Of a stretch of DNA of 64,000 bases, positions 44,775 to 57,310 are shown piece after piece; position 1 is the first letter of the stretch; each line of letters opens with the position of its first letter. A program made the position numbers and the translations under genes. The stretch spans positions 60,264,609 to 60,328,608 of the forward strand of contig OZ023205.1 in the NCBI GenBank assembly GCA_963995525.1, given 5' to 3'. Below the pieces are notes generated by a model. That model made no database searches. It saw only the letters and a program-made list of their open reading frames with translations, and was not told the origin of the DNA. Source of the stretch: Escarpia spicata (taxonomy: Eukaryota; Annelida; Polychaeta; Sabellida; Siboglinidae).

Positions 44775-45105
44775 ACAATTAAAAGGTAAAAAAGGTAAGT
44801 TGTTATATAGCGCAGTATCCAGTCCTCAGGACTGCTCAAAGTACTTTACCTCCTGGCAGACCTGTTCATTCGAACTCCATCTCAACTTCTCTCGGAAGCA
44901 TCCAGCCATGCTGCAATTAATGCACAAAGACTATTCGTACACAAATATCCACCAGTGTCTATAGCCAAGTACTCATTCATACAGCTGAGTGAACTGGAAC
45001 AACACAGAGTGAACGAACTTGCTCAAACTTCGATACCGCACCACAGGATTCGAACCCAGGTTCTCTCGGTCGAGAGTCCAAAGCTCTAGCCACTGTGCTC
45101 CACTA
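44775..45105 (-). mobile_element. tRNA-derived SINE
   Basis: Minus strand: box A TGGCTAGAGCTTTGG (45092-45078) and box B GGGTTCGAATCC (45058-45047), an excellent promoter pair, followed by roughly 270 bp of body ending in TATATAGCGCAGTATCC-like sequence on the opposite strand. The clean boxes suggest a fairly young copy. Confidence 0.75.
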
Positions 45106-45489
45106 AATTTTGAATGCAAACCGCCTTAGAAGCAACACCTAATTCTTGCGGGAGACTACTTTCAGCCTGTTATACTATCCTACCTAACCAAAAAAGGCTG
45201 TTCTGTGTGCTTTTGTGGTTGTCGGAATATTTCTACAAGATCATAAACCAACCTTTGGTCCAAACTGTGTTGTCAAGGAATAATTTGTTAGTTGAAGGCC
45301 ACTCCATAAATTAATGCAGCACCAGAAATATGGCTATTGGGGGATGTCTGCAAATCCTGTAAATGTGTTGGTGTGATTTGTGTATATGAAATAAAAATAT
45401 GCACAGGCACCCTTTCCACTTCCTTCATGACCAAGTGTCAAATGCACTAGTATTACCTCTTCCAGTCAAGTGCTGTTATAGAGCCAAGT

Positions 45490-46860
45490 TATGTTATAAT
45501 ATATATAGTTTATACTGTATAACATTAACACATGTTTGGGCGGTCAGTGTGTTATAATATATATAGTTTATACTGTATAACATTAACACATGTTTGGGCG
45601 GTCAGTATGTTATAATATATATAGTTTATACTGTATAACATTAACACATGTTTGGGCAGTCAGTATGTTATAATATATATAGTTTATACTGTATAACATT
45701 AACACATGTTTGGGCGGTCAGTATGTTATAATATATATAGTTTATACTGTCTAACATTAACACATGTTTGGGCAGTCAGTATGTTATAATATATATAGTT
45801 TATACTGTATAACATTAACACATGTTTGGGCGGTCAGTATGTTATAATATATATAGTTTATACTGTCTAACATTAACACATGTTTGGGCGGTCAGTGTGT
45901 TATAATATATATAGTTTATACTGTATAACATTAACACATGTTTGGGCAGTCAGTATGTTATAATATATATAGTTTATACTGTATAACATTAACACATGTT
46001 TGGGCGGTCAGTATGTTATAATATATATAGTTTATACTGTATAACATTAACACATGTTTGGGCAGTCAGTATGTTATAATATATATAGTTTATACTGTAT
46101 AACATTAACACATGTTTGGGCGGTCAGTATGTTATAATATATATAGTTTATACTGTCTAACATTAACACATGTTTGGGCAGTCAGTATGTTATAATATAT
46201 ATAGTTTATACTGTATAACATTAACACATGTTTGGGCGGTCAGTATGTTATAATATATATAGTTTATACTGTCTAACATTAACACATGTTTGGGCAGTCA
46301 GTATGTTATAATATATATAGTTTATACTGTATAACATTAACACATGTTTGGGCAGTCAGTATGTTATAATATATATAGTTTATACTGTATAACATTAACA
46401 CATGTTTGGGCGGTCAGTATGTTATAATATATATAGTTTATACTGTCTAACATTAACACATGTTTGGGCAGTCAGTATGTTATAATATATATAGTTTATA
46501 CTGTATAACATTAACACATGTTTGGGCGGTCAGTATGTTATAATATATATAGTTTATACTGTCTAACATTAACACATGTTTGGGCAGTCAGTATGTTGTA
46601 ATGTATATAGTTTAAACTGTATAACATTAACACGTTTGGGCAGTCAGTATGTCATAATATATATAGTTTATACTTTCTAACATTAACACATGGTTGGGCA
46701 GTCAGTAGGTTATAATATATATAGTTTATACTGTCTAACATTAACACATGTTTGGGCGGTCAGTATGTTATAATATATATAGTTTATACTGTCTAACATT
46801 AACACATGTTTGGGCGGTCAGTATGTTGTAATGTATATAGTTTATACTGTATAACATGAT
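45490..46860. repeat. 58-bp AT-rich hairpin minisatellite, about 23.5 copies
   Basis: Unit GTTATAATATATATAGTTTA, TACTGTATAACATTAACACA, TGTTTGGGCGGTCAGTAT. The GTTATA...TATAAC ends of the first 31 bases are inverted, so each unit can form a small hairpin. Two variants (TGTATAAC/TGTCTAAC and GGGCGG/GGGCAG) alternate in a dimer-like pattern. The last copies are more diverged. Confidence 0.95.
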
Positions 46861-47687
46861 TTTACTATAAAAACAAATGGGCAACCTTCCTTTAAACTCT
46901 TTCTTACTAAGGTGTTGTTATATAAGTCCAAATAACAAACTGCAGTAACTGACCTGCACCCCCTTGAGGCTATCAAAAACCTCTAACTGCATTCCCCATT
47001 CGCATCCAAGCTCCAAAAAACCTCCAACTGCATCCCCCTCGAGCGGATCTCTTGCCGGGCCTGGCTTGAGATATTTTTCGGGCCTGGATGCTAACTTCTA
47101 AGTGCAGGCCGGGCTTGTGCTAAAATTCTAGACCCATGCAGGACATTAAGTGTACACATCTATCACACCCCGCCTGACTACGTATTTGTGAGAGATCATC
47201 ACCATATATGATATACATGGGTGTCAAATAAATCACTGTTGAGTAGAACAGATATTAATGCACGTTGATGCTACTTTGGATATCAGAACCAGTGATGGTG
47301 ATGTTTTGGCTGTCATGTCAGTAGAATCTGGTGCATACCGACTTTTTTGTTGTTTTGAAGACATTTTGGATTGCTCCCACCCATACCATCTATTGGTGGT
47401 TTGAACCGTTACAGATTACTGTTTTTTTTATTTATGACACCTCCCCTAAGTTTCTGTGCAAGTATGTCAGATCCCTCTGGCCTTATCTTGTTATCTTTCA
47501 CACACAAAGTTTATTTACAAAGATTGTTTGAGATGGAATGACTCCCCACTTGAAAGAGACCTCACATGTAGTGGTCAGCTCAAAGGCATTTGGGTCTTCC
47601 CTGATCCAATAGGTTAACGTATGCTGTTTCAGGTAATTTATTAGTTTCATGAGTGAGAAAAAACCATATAGTAAATTGTAGTTGTGT

Positions 47688-47940
47688 GGTGATGGCTCAG
47701 TGGATAAGTTCTTTCATCCTCTCGATGCTTACTATCCTGCCCAGGCATATATCCCACGCAAAGTTGGCTGAATTGTATGTCGTCGCATTTCCTGTCATCA
47801 CTGGCCTTGTTTGTGGGAATAAGGCACATGTGCCAAATATCAATTCCAGTAAATCCCTGTAATTACCAATCCGGTCATCCTTGCAAACTAGTAGTGTTAT
47901 TATGATTGGCCCAAACTGAAAAGAGTAAATCAGAAAGGTC
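47688..47940 (+). mobile_element. Probable degenerate SINE
   Basis: GGTGATGGCTCAGTGGATAA resembles a tRNA-derived box A head. No good box B follows, and the rest is unassigned, so it is either a decayed SINE or a chance match. Confidence 0.35.
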
Positions 47941-48784
47941 ATTGTTCAGTTGGTCAATGCACCAACTCATCTTTGTGCGCCAGGAAGAACTCTGGTTTCA
48001 TCAATCTCACTAGCCCTTGCAGATCGCTTACCGAAACTCGGAATATAATGTCTGGGAAGTAGGCGTAATTTTTGGAATACACAATACCGCTAAGCGGTTC
48101 TTGCAAATGGTCGAATGGGTAATTATATTGGGATTCCTGGAAATTGGGCGCGAATCGGACGGGGGTCTGCACTGTTTTCACAAGTGGTACAACGAAGTCA
48201 ATTATGAGTTTGTTTGATTCAGCTAACTTTCATACAACGCGTAGAAGATCTGCCAGGGCTACATAGTCACACCCCTGGCTTCTGGTAAATCCGTGTTTCG
48301 TTAAAGAAATAATGTAGGGTTACTGGTGTAGTCAACCCAGCTCACAAGGGTGCTTCTGTCCCCTTATTTACTAAGATCTGGACATTTGCATAAACTAGAA
48401 CAGGTGGAGAATTGAGCATCTTGTATCTCATGACGGTTACACATCACCAGTTCAAAACACATCCAAAGAGCATCTCTTTAGTTGTGTCCAGCTGCTGAGG
48501 ACTATTTCACCGACATTCTCGTCAGCTGTGTCATGGCGGCAGCTTTTTGCATTTTGAAACAAACTTAAATTTAACAACGGATTCTGATTAATGATGGATT
48601 TTCCTTGTGAGCCTGTTGTCTCGGTGAAACAGTCCCCAGAGCAGGCAATATAAACCAGTGGCCATAACTAATCATAGGGGGTTCATTTGCGTATCTTACG
48701 GATTTCTGTTAGGAGTCTTACGGGTGTGTATTATTTAGGTGTCGCACGTAATGTAATAAGGGATGATCCCACAAGTTCACAAAG

Positions 48785-48890
48785 TCTCAAGATATGTTAA
48801 ACATTATGTAAGGGGGTTGTTTGATCATGTAATGAGGTTGTTTGGTTATGTAAGGGGGTTGTTTGGTCATGTAAGGGGGTGTTTGGTCAA
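48785..48890. repeat. Short G-rich tandem repeat
   Basis: Four to five copies of GTAAGGGGGTTGTTTGGTCAT with small changes. Confidence 0.75.
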
Positions 48891-49397
48891 CACCTTGCAT
48901 TGTGGGAAAATAAATGGCTACAATAAAACACATATGAATGTAAATGTAAACTATTAGCAATTTTGGATCGTAAATATTGCAAGTCCCCCAGCACATATTG
49001 GTAGGGTGTCAAACCAGTGCTAAATGCAAACAATCTTTCACTTTGTGAACATATATGAGACCGTTCCTAGTTGCACCTGACTGTCAAGGAGCACAGTTAA
49101 CAGAAACTATCATAATATAATTGCACAAACATTTAATAAATCAACCAAGACTAACGTAAGAAATTATTCATGTGACGGTATAACAATTGCTCTAAAACCT
49201 CAGCAACTTAAATATAAACTTTCGTGAAAATAGTTTCTTCATCAAAACTGATATATTTAAATCCTTTAGAAAGTGATCAGAGTTAAAGCTACATTGGTCA
49301 TGAAGTAGACACACTGACACTTTATAAAACAAAACACCGATACCTGATACAGTATACCCACGTGGGTATTACAAATATATAATAAAATCAGAATAAT

Positions 49398-49441
49398 CGG
49401 ATCTTTACGGAAACATTTACAGCATTATGTGTACACATGTA
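49398..49441. repeat. 44-bp direct repeat, copy 1
   Basis: CGGATCTTTACGGAAACATT then TACAGCATTATGTGTACACA and TGTA. Identical over 44 bp to 51257-51300, 1.86 kb away on the other side of the aldolase-like gene's main exon. Confidence 0.93.
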
Positions 49442-50193
49442 GGCTGTGACAATTTAGCATTGGACATTTCACCCAGTAAGCAACATGACATTTGATTGAC
49501 AAAACAAGTTATAAATAAGCCAACTATAAAAAAAAACACAATACTGATATGGCAAATGTGAGTTTATAACAATTATTGCAGTGGACTTTGCCTCTTGTAG
49601 AATTATATCCATGCCATGTCATAAAGGCATATCATAAAACAACTTAAAAGATTAAGATAATGGCTAGAACACTTCAGATTATGGGTAACTGTAAAAACTA
49701 TGACATATATCAAATGTAAATTTTGTATCACTATGATTACTGATACATATTAATCAAACACATTAAAATAAATATTGCACAGCAAATTAAGCACAGTTAT
49801 GCATTCTGGCAGTTATAACATTATGATAGTACACAAATTAAACAGTGTAGCATATCATGTGCATGTGTAATGTAATAAAGCAACATAAATTAGCCTTAGT
49901 AATGCAATGTTATTGTCAAATGTATTTTGACATGACCTCAAGATTGTATTACAAACTTATTAGCCGCAATCCTGCTTAAACAAACTACATAAATGAAGTA
50001 TTAATTAAACAATAAAAAATGAGTTTCATGCTTGTGTATCATGCAAGCTGTAAGCAATTAAGTTTACTATAGTTATTATAAAAGTAAAATACTGACTGAC
50101 GGAGGTCATGTCCAATCACACATTCTGCTTCTGGATTTAAGCATTCTTTTATGCCAAGTTGTCACCATGGACGACATTTCTGCGACACCACAT
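49442..50193. other. 3' region of the aldolase-like gene
   Basis: AT-rich, no coding signal. It presumably contains the gene's 3' UTR (minus strand), but I cannot place the poly(A) site. Confidence 0.5.
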
Positions 50194-50900
50194 TTACATA
50201 TATGGTTTAATTTCCCGCTCAAATGTCTGCATTGTTTCTGCAACATCTGAACCAAGGATAAAGAAGCCATGACCCCGTCGAATAAAAGCTTTGTACTTGG
50301 GATAAGGGTAAACAGCCAGCAGTCCAAGTAGGGCGGCCATGTCCAGCGGGGTAGAAAAAAGGGTTTCTTCATTCGAACAAGGCAGGCCAGCCTCCGCTGC
50401 CTTTTCTTCCGTTGCGAGTGCGTGTCCGTGAAGTGCAGCCATGGGCAGCTCTGACCACCCGTTGGTATCTCCCGCCATCAACGCAGCGTAGTGCAGCGTC
50501 GTGTCACTAGTCGGCAGCACCGTGTCGTCACATGACCAGTAATCGACACTCCAATCCTCCTTGCAGAAGTTGTGTACGATACATGTATCGGTGTAGGCCT
50601 GCATGCAGCACCCTGCCTGTTTCCCCGACTTGCTCACTATGAAGTACGACTGATCGTCGACCAGTAGGCGTGCCGCTCCGTTCCCGCCTACCTTCCCATC
50701 AAGCATCACTGGAGCTGCACCAGTTTGCTCTATGATGCTCAGAGCCTCAGAGAGTTTCCTGGCTGTTGCTTCAAATGTGGTCTTTGTCGAGGGTCTCCCC
50801 TGCAGGAATTCTTCAATTGTACCTCTCCACACGGCCGAGAACTTCACTCTACTTTCACCGGCAGTCATGGACTCCTCTTCGACATTTCCACCAGCGTTAC
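50194..50900 (-). CDS. Aldolase-like gene, terminal exon
   Basis: 707 nt, acceptor CGTGTAG at 50901-50907, continuing exon A's phase-1 G into GNAGGNVEEESMTAG. It holds the whole catalytic domain and ends EREIKPYM-stop. Confidence 0.78.
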
Positions 50901-52304
50901 CTACACGACAAAATGGTAAAACCAACATATTGTGTATGTTTTATATATATATATGTGTGTGTATTAAAATTAAGGAGTTTTAGATGTAAAATGTATCTAT
51001 TTATCCTCATTCACATACACCAAGAAACTGAATTAGGAAGGTTTTTATGATGATTTTATTTTCATTTATTTTAATACTTAATCAACTTTAGCATCCACTT
51101 TTTATTTAGTTATTAACTGATTATATATTTGTTCTTATCTATGTTTTGTAATGCCTATGAATGGTCAGGTCCCAGATGTGTGACTCCTTAGGCTACAAAT
51201 ATTAGCATATACCATGTGGTAATAATAAATACTTTGTAAAAAATGATGCTGGAATACGGATCTTTACGGAAACATTTACAGCATTATGTGTACACATGTA
51301 TAGTAAAGGGCCATATTTTTGTGAAAACAACATATCTTCACCAAAATTTAGATTATCATAGTTGGGTGAAAGTTGCTGAACATGTTAAAAATGGGCTAAT
51401 TTGCAAAATGCCATGGCAACAGTGATTTATGTTCCTATGGAGGTATGTCCCCATGGCAAAACATTATTTAAAGTTAGTGATAGCAAATATCATCATGCAA
51501 CTGCAATAAGATGTTTGGTGGAATGTTACTTAATGCAGTAAGGTAGTTTTGGGCCTGACTTCAACTGTTTTGTGACCACAGTGAGTTGCACTGTTCGGGA
51601 GAAGAGTTATTTAAAAGTTCCCTTCTTGGTTGACTTTTGTTTACAAACCACTAAAATAAAGCTGACATTAAAATAGCTCATTACATCTCAAACATTCAGT
51701 ATAACATATAAATTTGTTATCTTGTGTAGTTTTCCAAAATGTTTTTTGTCTGCATTACGAATGGTCAAACGTATTGTTTTGAGAAAAACAACCAAACAAA
51801 ACTAAAATATAATGCATTAAACAGTATGGGCATGTGTACATCATCTGATTATAGGTATTTGTAATCATCATAATCTAGAAAAATGCAACTTGTTTGGAAT
51901 ACACTGGAAAATGATGAAATCCCCAAAAAGCAAAAAAATCAATTTTAGGACTACTGTGGCTTTCCAAACTATTGTACTCCCAAAAAGCAGCCTTAGGAAA
52001 ATAGCAATATTTAGATATATTTTTGTTATATAATCATTTTAATGTCAATGTTTTAAAATTATTATTATAGTGTCATTATAGTTTCATCACTGTGTGACTT
52101 TTATTTAATGGAAATGTAGTCACATTTTTAAATGCTGACAATAAAAATAATTCCTTTTGGATTCTTAGAATTGCATTAGTTTAAATACAAAAACAATTAT
52201 ATTAAAAATATCACATAATTGAAGATTTCAGGTCTGCTTCAACCTTTAATGTACTAACCTGCATTTGTTCTTTTAGCATTGTTTGCTGCAGACTTTGACT
52301 CCAT
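50194..52304 (-). CDS. Class II aldolase/adducin-head-like protein, two coding exons, 250 residues
   Basis: Exon A is 52259-52304 (ATG at 52304, ending GCAG|GTTAGT, phase 1); exon B is 50194-50900 (TGTAG acceptor, stop TAA). The joined protein is 250 residues, the usual size for single-domain class II aldolases. Residues 1-30 are Asn/Ala/Glu-rich. Family motifs: GGNGAAR at 87-93 and SKSG at 105-108 (phosphate or substrate loop), PTSDTTLHYAALM at 145-157 (the usual PSSE position with Asp), HGH at 173-175 and RRGHG at 223-227. Together these give three histidines in the spacing of the zinc site. Known members include sugar-phosphate aldolases, APIP and the adducin head; substrate here cannot be named. 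Plus-strand open frames over exon B are shadows. Context: bordered by 44-bp repeats and then by transposons. Confidence 0.75.
50901..52258. other. Intron of the aldolase-like gene
   Basis: AT-rich, with an ATATAT tract near 50940 and the 44-bp repeat. No other feature seen. Confidence 0.6.
51257..51300. repeat. 44-bp direct repeat, copy 2
   Basis: Perfect copy of 49398-49441 in the same orientation, inside the intron of the aldolase-like gene. Confidence 0.93.
52259..52304 (-). CDS. Aldolase-like gene, first coding exon
   Basis: 46 nt encoding MESKSAANNAKRTNA plus one base, donor GCAG|GTTAGT. A TTTGCTAG acceptor at about 52312 suggests a 5' UTR exon further right. Another ATG lies 3 codons downstream of the exon B acceptor region, so translation could also begin at the internal Met 27. 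Confidence 0.6.
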
Positions 52305-52311
52305 GGCATTC

Positions 52312-54207
52312 CTAGCAAACATAAAGTGATGTAAAAGTAAGTATGGATTTTTCATTTGTATGCAACTGATATTACCTCTAATTCATGAATTTGGCATATA
52401 TATGATATGTACTAATGTCTGTACATTCAGCAAATTTCAGATATGTAGCTTGAACATATTTCAAGTTAGAGACACCTGTGTGAAAACATGTCTAAAAACG
52501 GGTGTGATTTGGGCACTTGCCTTTTGTTCAGGTTAGATTCTCATTACTGTAGGGGGGTACACACATAAATTGCATGCAATGCTATTTTCTTGCAGAATTT
52601 GCACAACAGTATCATTTGTGTATAGGCCCCCTACATATAGTTATATGACTTATATCCATTGGCTAAAATTGAAGTAAATTATGATATACCAACCTTTTTA
52701 ATACTCATAAAATGTGTTGATTTGACCCAGAATGACCCAATGTATGTGGCACAATTCCATGACACCTTAATTTGGTATTGTAAAGTAAAAAGATAAGTTC
52801 TTATGGTCTATATATATCATATATGTTTTGTATCAATTTTCAATTAACAATTGTAGCTGCCAGAAAAATGACACAATACCATGGTGTAATGGAATTGGAC
52901 AATGAACAAATTTAATGTGGAACATGCATCTCGCTTCACAGCAACTAGGCACCGTCTGTTCTGTAAAAAATATGCATTTTGTTGTTGTTTTGTATGGTTC
53001 ATTACATTAACTGTCAGTCACTCAGATAAGTTAGTGCACCTTAATAATCCCCCACCTATGTAAAGCTACAATTATTAGGTAGTATTTAACAAAACTCGAA
53101 ATTACAAAAAGATGCTCTGGCCAAACAGTGATACCCGAGTAAACTCCAAAATAATAATAAACAAGCTGCAAGGTAAATTTTAATCCTCCAATAAGGAAGC
53201 CATTTTGTAGAATTTTGTCACTTGTTATATTGACCTATAAATAGAATCCGGGCCGCATTTCATTTGGTTCGTCAGTCGGCTCAGTGTGTTGATTCAATCA
53301 TTCCACATCATCCCATGCATGTTTACGCTAAAACATACTGCGTCTTAGCACATTTTGAGGCCCAAATAAGTTAGCGCAACTGTTTGTTCCAGTCTGCACC
53401 GCTGCTGTTGTGCGCATTACTTTACTTTATATATTGAATGATAAACAGACAACAGTGCATATTGTCGTTGATGCAAACCATCGTCCGTCTTTAGGCCTCA
53501 AACGTGCGCTAAGATGCAATGTTTTAACGTAAATATGCCTGGGGTTATGTGGATTGATGGAATTGACGCACTGATGATGTACCACTTTTATGCAAAAAAT
53601 ATAATTATAACGGTGAAATTCAAATTGAGGTCGATCCGGATTCTGTACAAGTACAACTTCTGATAAGTACGTACCATTTTTTTTTTGGTCTGCCTTTTCC
53701 TTTCCTTGGGTTTGGCTTAACTTAAGACATTGCCTTATAGGCTTAGGCTTAGCCCTAGGGCCAGATAGGCGTATCATATCAATTACGAACATGTGTCACT
53801 GTTACTGTTAGTGTTACTGCATTAGCACAAACATATTTTGTTTAGTTATAAGTTACGCACCTTCAGGCTTCAGTTGCTCAGTCTTAATTTTGATCGCTAG
53901 ACGAGGCATCGTAACGTAAGTGCCATACTAAATAATAGCCTAAATTACCATAATTGCCCTAAATAACAATGCACACCAAAATAAAGCAGGCACTGACCTC
54001 TGCTGTTTGTGGCATTGTGCATAACACGGGTAGTCGTTGTTTGCTGACGTCCGTCAGTGCTACCGTGGACAAGTTTCATGTTCCGCATTTCAAAAACTTA
54101 TAATGTTATAATTATATATCTACTTATATAATTTCTGCCCCCGGAATTTCTCCGGGGGGGGGGGGGCAGACATAATATGGTTCTGCCCCCCATGAAATGT
54201 GAGCGTA
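52312..54207. other. Region upstream of the aldolase-like gene
   Basis: Mostly AT-rich unique sequence. Contains a possible small exon at 53861-53909 and a TAGGCTTAGGCTTAGCCCTA motif near 53738. The minus-strand frame 53427-53792 has no motif or splice support. A G-run of about 14 with flanking CCCCGG forms a palindrome near 54137-54167. Confidence 0.5.
53861..53909 (-). other. Candidate small first exon or upstream ORF
   Basis: Minus strand: ATG at 53909 opens MPRLAIKIKTEQLKPE and ends GAAG|GTGCGT, a plausible donor, phase 1. Spliced to 52311 it would not stay in frame with the aldolase-like protein and would stop soon after. It may be a uORF in a 5' leader or the start of another gene whose next exon I cannot find. 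Confidence 0.25.
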
Positions 54208-54370
54208 TGTTACGATATTTACTCGGGCGTATGGACTTTAGAACATACAGGCAGAATAGAGACGATAGTTCTGCTAAACTAAACTTTATTAAACGTGGCT
54301 GCCGCGACAAGGGAGCAGCTTATCATATCACTTTCTGGGGAGACATCATTTAAAAGTGCATATTGTTACA
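54208..54370 (-). repeat. Remaining LTR of Gypsy element 1 (163 bp)
   Basis: On the minus strand it begins TGTAACAATATGC next to the polypurine tract AAAAGGGAGGGGA (54371-54384) and ends CGTAACA, giving TG...CA termini. It includes an AATAAA signal. No partner LTR is found to the right. Confidence 0.7.
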
Positions 54371-57310
54371 TCCCCTCCCTTTTACAAGCAACATGTACTT
54401 AACCAAAACGTACTAACAAATTAAAGTAACAACTCATTACGTATATGGATCGGCATCAGTGCTTCGTAGTGATATAAATAAAATAAACTTGCTAAAATCT
54501 GAATGCTACATAACTGTATCACAAAACGTTCCCGCTAACAGTAAATACTGCATAACGCACTCTACTTCACCGCAGCAGCAACACTCCTGATGTCATGCTA
54601 AAGTCAAAATGGCATGGTCAACATGCAAACGCTCAATTATGAGAATAGCCCCAGACAACATGTCATACTCATACGAACATGGCAAACATGAACATATGGA
54701 ATAGGATGGAACACCCACAAGTCAACACACTTGCGTGTCCGCATCAATAAAGTCTGCACTCATCATGTTCATGTAAGTATCATCAACTGTTCATTTAGAT
54801 ACAATAGAGTCCTTGTATTTGTTGGATAGCTTACACTCGTTGATTCTCTCGGACCTCCTGGGTGTCATTGGACGTACCGGATAGTGCGGTTCTGTCTGGT
54901 CACTCTGGTGTTGTTGTTCAACCGGTGTGTTCGGCTGAATTTCAACCGGTGTGTTGGCACGAATTGGTTCAACTGGGGTGATTGGAGGATTATCTTGGGA
55001 CGGGATGTCCATGGACTCCTCAACCAACACATGATGTGGTGTTTTGTGTGTTCTTCTTAGGTGCATGCCCCTGTACACTTTTCATCCAGTCGTCTTACCA
55101 CATTTGCTTTCTTCCATGATTTGACTCCAAGCTTGAACGGCTTCATTCGGACAGTATCGCGTTAATACAGATGTGGGAGATCTGTAGCAGATTTGTCATA
55201 GTACTTGGCTTGACGGCGCTGTGTCCTTTTCAACACGTCTGTTTCATATTGCTGCATATGGCCGCGACTCCAGAAGACTAAGCTGTTGGAAGAATTGTTT
55301 TCGTCTGCCTTCCTAGTAGCCTCTGTGCAGGACTACTATCCATTCCTTGAGTTGGGGTGTTGCGGATATTCAGCAGCGGTAAATATTGGTCATCACCAGC
55401 GCATTGTGCTTTCTTGATCATCTTCTTTGCAGCTTTCACTGATGATTCCACCTTGCCGTTTGAGCGACTGTGGTGTGGAGATGTCGTCACATGTATGAAT
55501 CCCCATTTCTTACTGAAATGAACGAACTAGTCTGACACCAGATGTGGACCATTGACAGTAACTACTGAGTCCGGGATTCCCATCCTAGCAAAGTGAGCTT
55601 TGAGCTTTGTGATTACTGCCTTGGAGCCAGTGGTTGGTAGGTAATCTATCTCCCAGAAGTTTGATCTGTAGTCAGTGGTGACCAAGTAGTCCTTTCCTTG
55701 GTAAGAGAACAGGTCGACACCGACATTCTGCCATGGACGGTCCGGCACATCTTAGCTCTTCAGTTTCCTTAGTCTTAGAACGTTCGAACTCACGACAGGC
55801 TTCACACGTTTTGATGTATTCTTTGATTTTTGCATTCATGCCAGGCCAGAACACCAACTCCCTTGCTGTTCTTAGGCATCCTTCAATGCCAACGTGGCCT
55901 AGGTGAACATCCTTCTTAATTTGTGATCGCATGGATTGTGGAATCACAAGTCTTTCGCCGCGGAACACCAACCCATCAGTGACGGCAAACTCATCTCTGA
56001 AGTGGTAATAAAGCACAGCAGATGGCGGCACATCTGGTTTCTCGGGCCAGCCATTTTGTAGGACAGCTGTCAGCACTTGTAGATTGGCATCTTGTTCGGT
56101 GACATTACGAATGTCCTAAACAACATCTTCTCTCATGGGCAGATAATTCACAGCGTGGATAGCTTCGAATTCGGTGGTCGGTTGTACCTGTCCAGCTGGC
56201 AGGAAGGCACGTGACAGGGTGTTTGCGAGAGACATCTTCTTGTCCTCCAGGTACTTGACATCAATGTCATACGGAAGTGCACGCAGGAGCATGCCCTGTA
56301 GACGTTTGGGTGCTAACTCCAGAGGTTTCTTTGTTATTGCCTTAAGTGGCTTGTGGTCACTGTAGACAAGGACGGGGCCATTTTGTTCCAGAGTGAGACG
56401 AATTCTCCTACCAGGAAGCGAGCCAAGTTTACCGGATAGTCTTCAGTGCATGGGGTTTGAGCAACTCTACAGTCGGAGACTGAAGATGCAGTTTCAAAGT
56501 TTTCATAGTTCACCGTGGTGAGCTTCATGCATTCATCAACTTTACGGTTAAGTAGTGATGTCAGTTCGTCAAGATCCACTATGACATTGTCCAGTTTGAA
56601 CTTGTCTCCTGTAGCAGGATTTACAATGTTAGCTCGATGTCAGTCTCCACATTGTTCCACATCTTCAGAGTGATTGATTCTGAGCGGATATCTTTCTCCT
56701 TCACATACATCTTGGGTAGTATGCATCTTCACTGACTGCTTTTCGACCAGCATGTTGCACAAGATGGGACCATCTTGTGAGGGGAGTGCGTGCACATCGG
56801 CAGTGACGCCGTTGATATCACCAAAGCTAGCACCGGAGCTATCCGAGACTGACCCATCTTGTACACTGTGAACAGTCTTAGGGCAATGAAATGGTTTTGG
56901 TCCCTACACGCATCACACGTCTTGCCTCATGCAGGGCAGAGTTCTTTCTTCATGGGGTACGTTTCGCAGCATAATTTGCATTTTCGCTGACTAGCAGATT
57001 TTCTTCCATCGAATGTCGACATGGTAGTGCAGTGTCTGTATCTGTTGTCGACTCGGTTCACTGCTTCTGTTTTATACATAATTTTGCATGTTCTTCAGCC
57101 TCCTGCATGCACTGGCAGATGTCTACTGCTCTGGGTAGATCAAGTTTCGACTGTGAAATGAGTTTGTTGCGGATCGTGTCTCTCTTTACACCGAGGATTA
57201 TCCTGTCGACAATCAACTTGTCTCGCATACAGTTGCAAAACACATAGATTTTTCAACACTGAGTAGTATTGTTGAAAGGACTCGTTTTCCTGATTCCGGG
57301 TGTTAAACTT
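54208..57310 (-). mobile_element. Gypsy-type LTR retrotransposon 1, 5'-truncated and decayed
   Basis: Minus-strand pol fragments. From right to left: gag-like DRIILGVKRDTIRNKLI (about 57060-57240), a degenerate region, RNase H SDHKPLKAI and KRLQGMLL (about 56220-56390), integrase N-domain GHVGIEGCLRTAREL...FWPGM (55800-56070), the core with VDLF and then VTVNGPH where the second catalytic Asp is missing (55530-55750), SNGKVES (55280-55490), and a C-terminal tail. Stops and frameshifts separate them. There is no protease-to-RT palm segment, no gag start and no right LTR, so it is defective. Polypurine tract and left LTR are present. Confidence 0.85.

Larger units (their letters stand above)
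46861..49397. other. Intergenic region
   Basis: AT-rich DNA with the SINE at 47688-47940 and a short array at 48785-48890. Open frames on either strand at 47331-48217 lack motifs and splice support. Nothing else recognised. Confidence 0.6.

Noticed and set aside
50725..51050. Plus-strand ORFs of 64-94 codons
   Set aside because: Antisense shadows of the aldolase-like exon.
53427..53792. 121-codon minus-strand ORF near the aldolase-like gene
   Set aside because: No recognisable domain, no supportive splice sites, low-complexity start.
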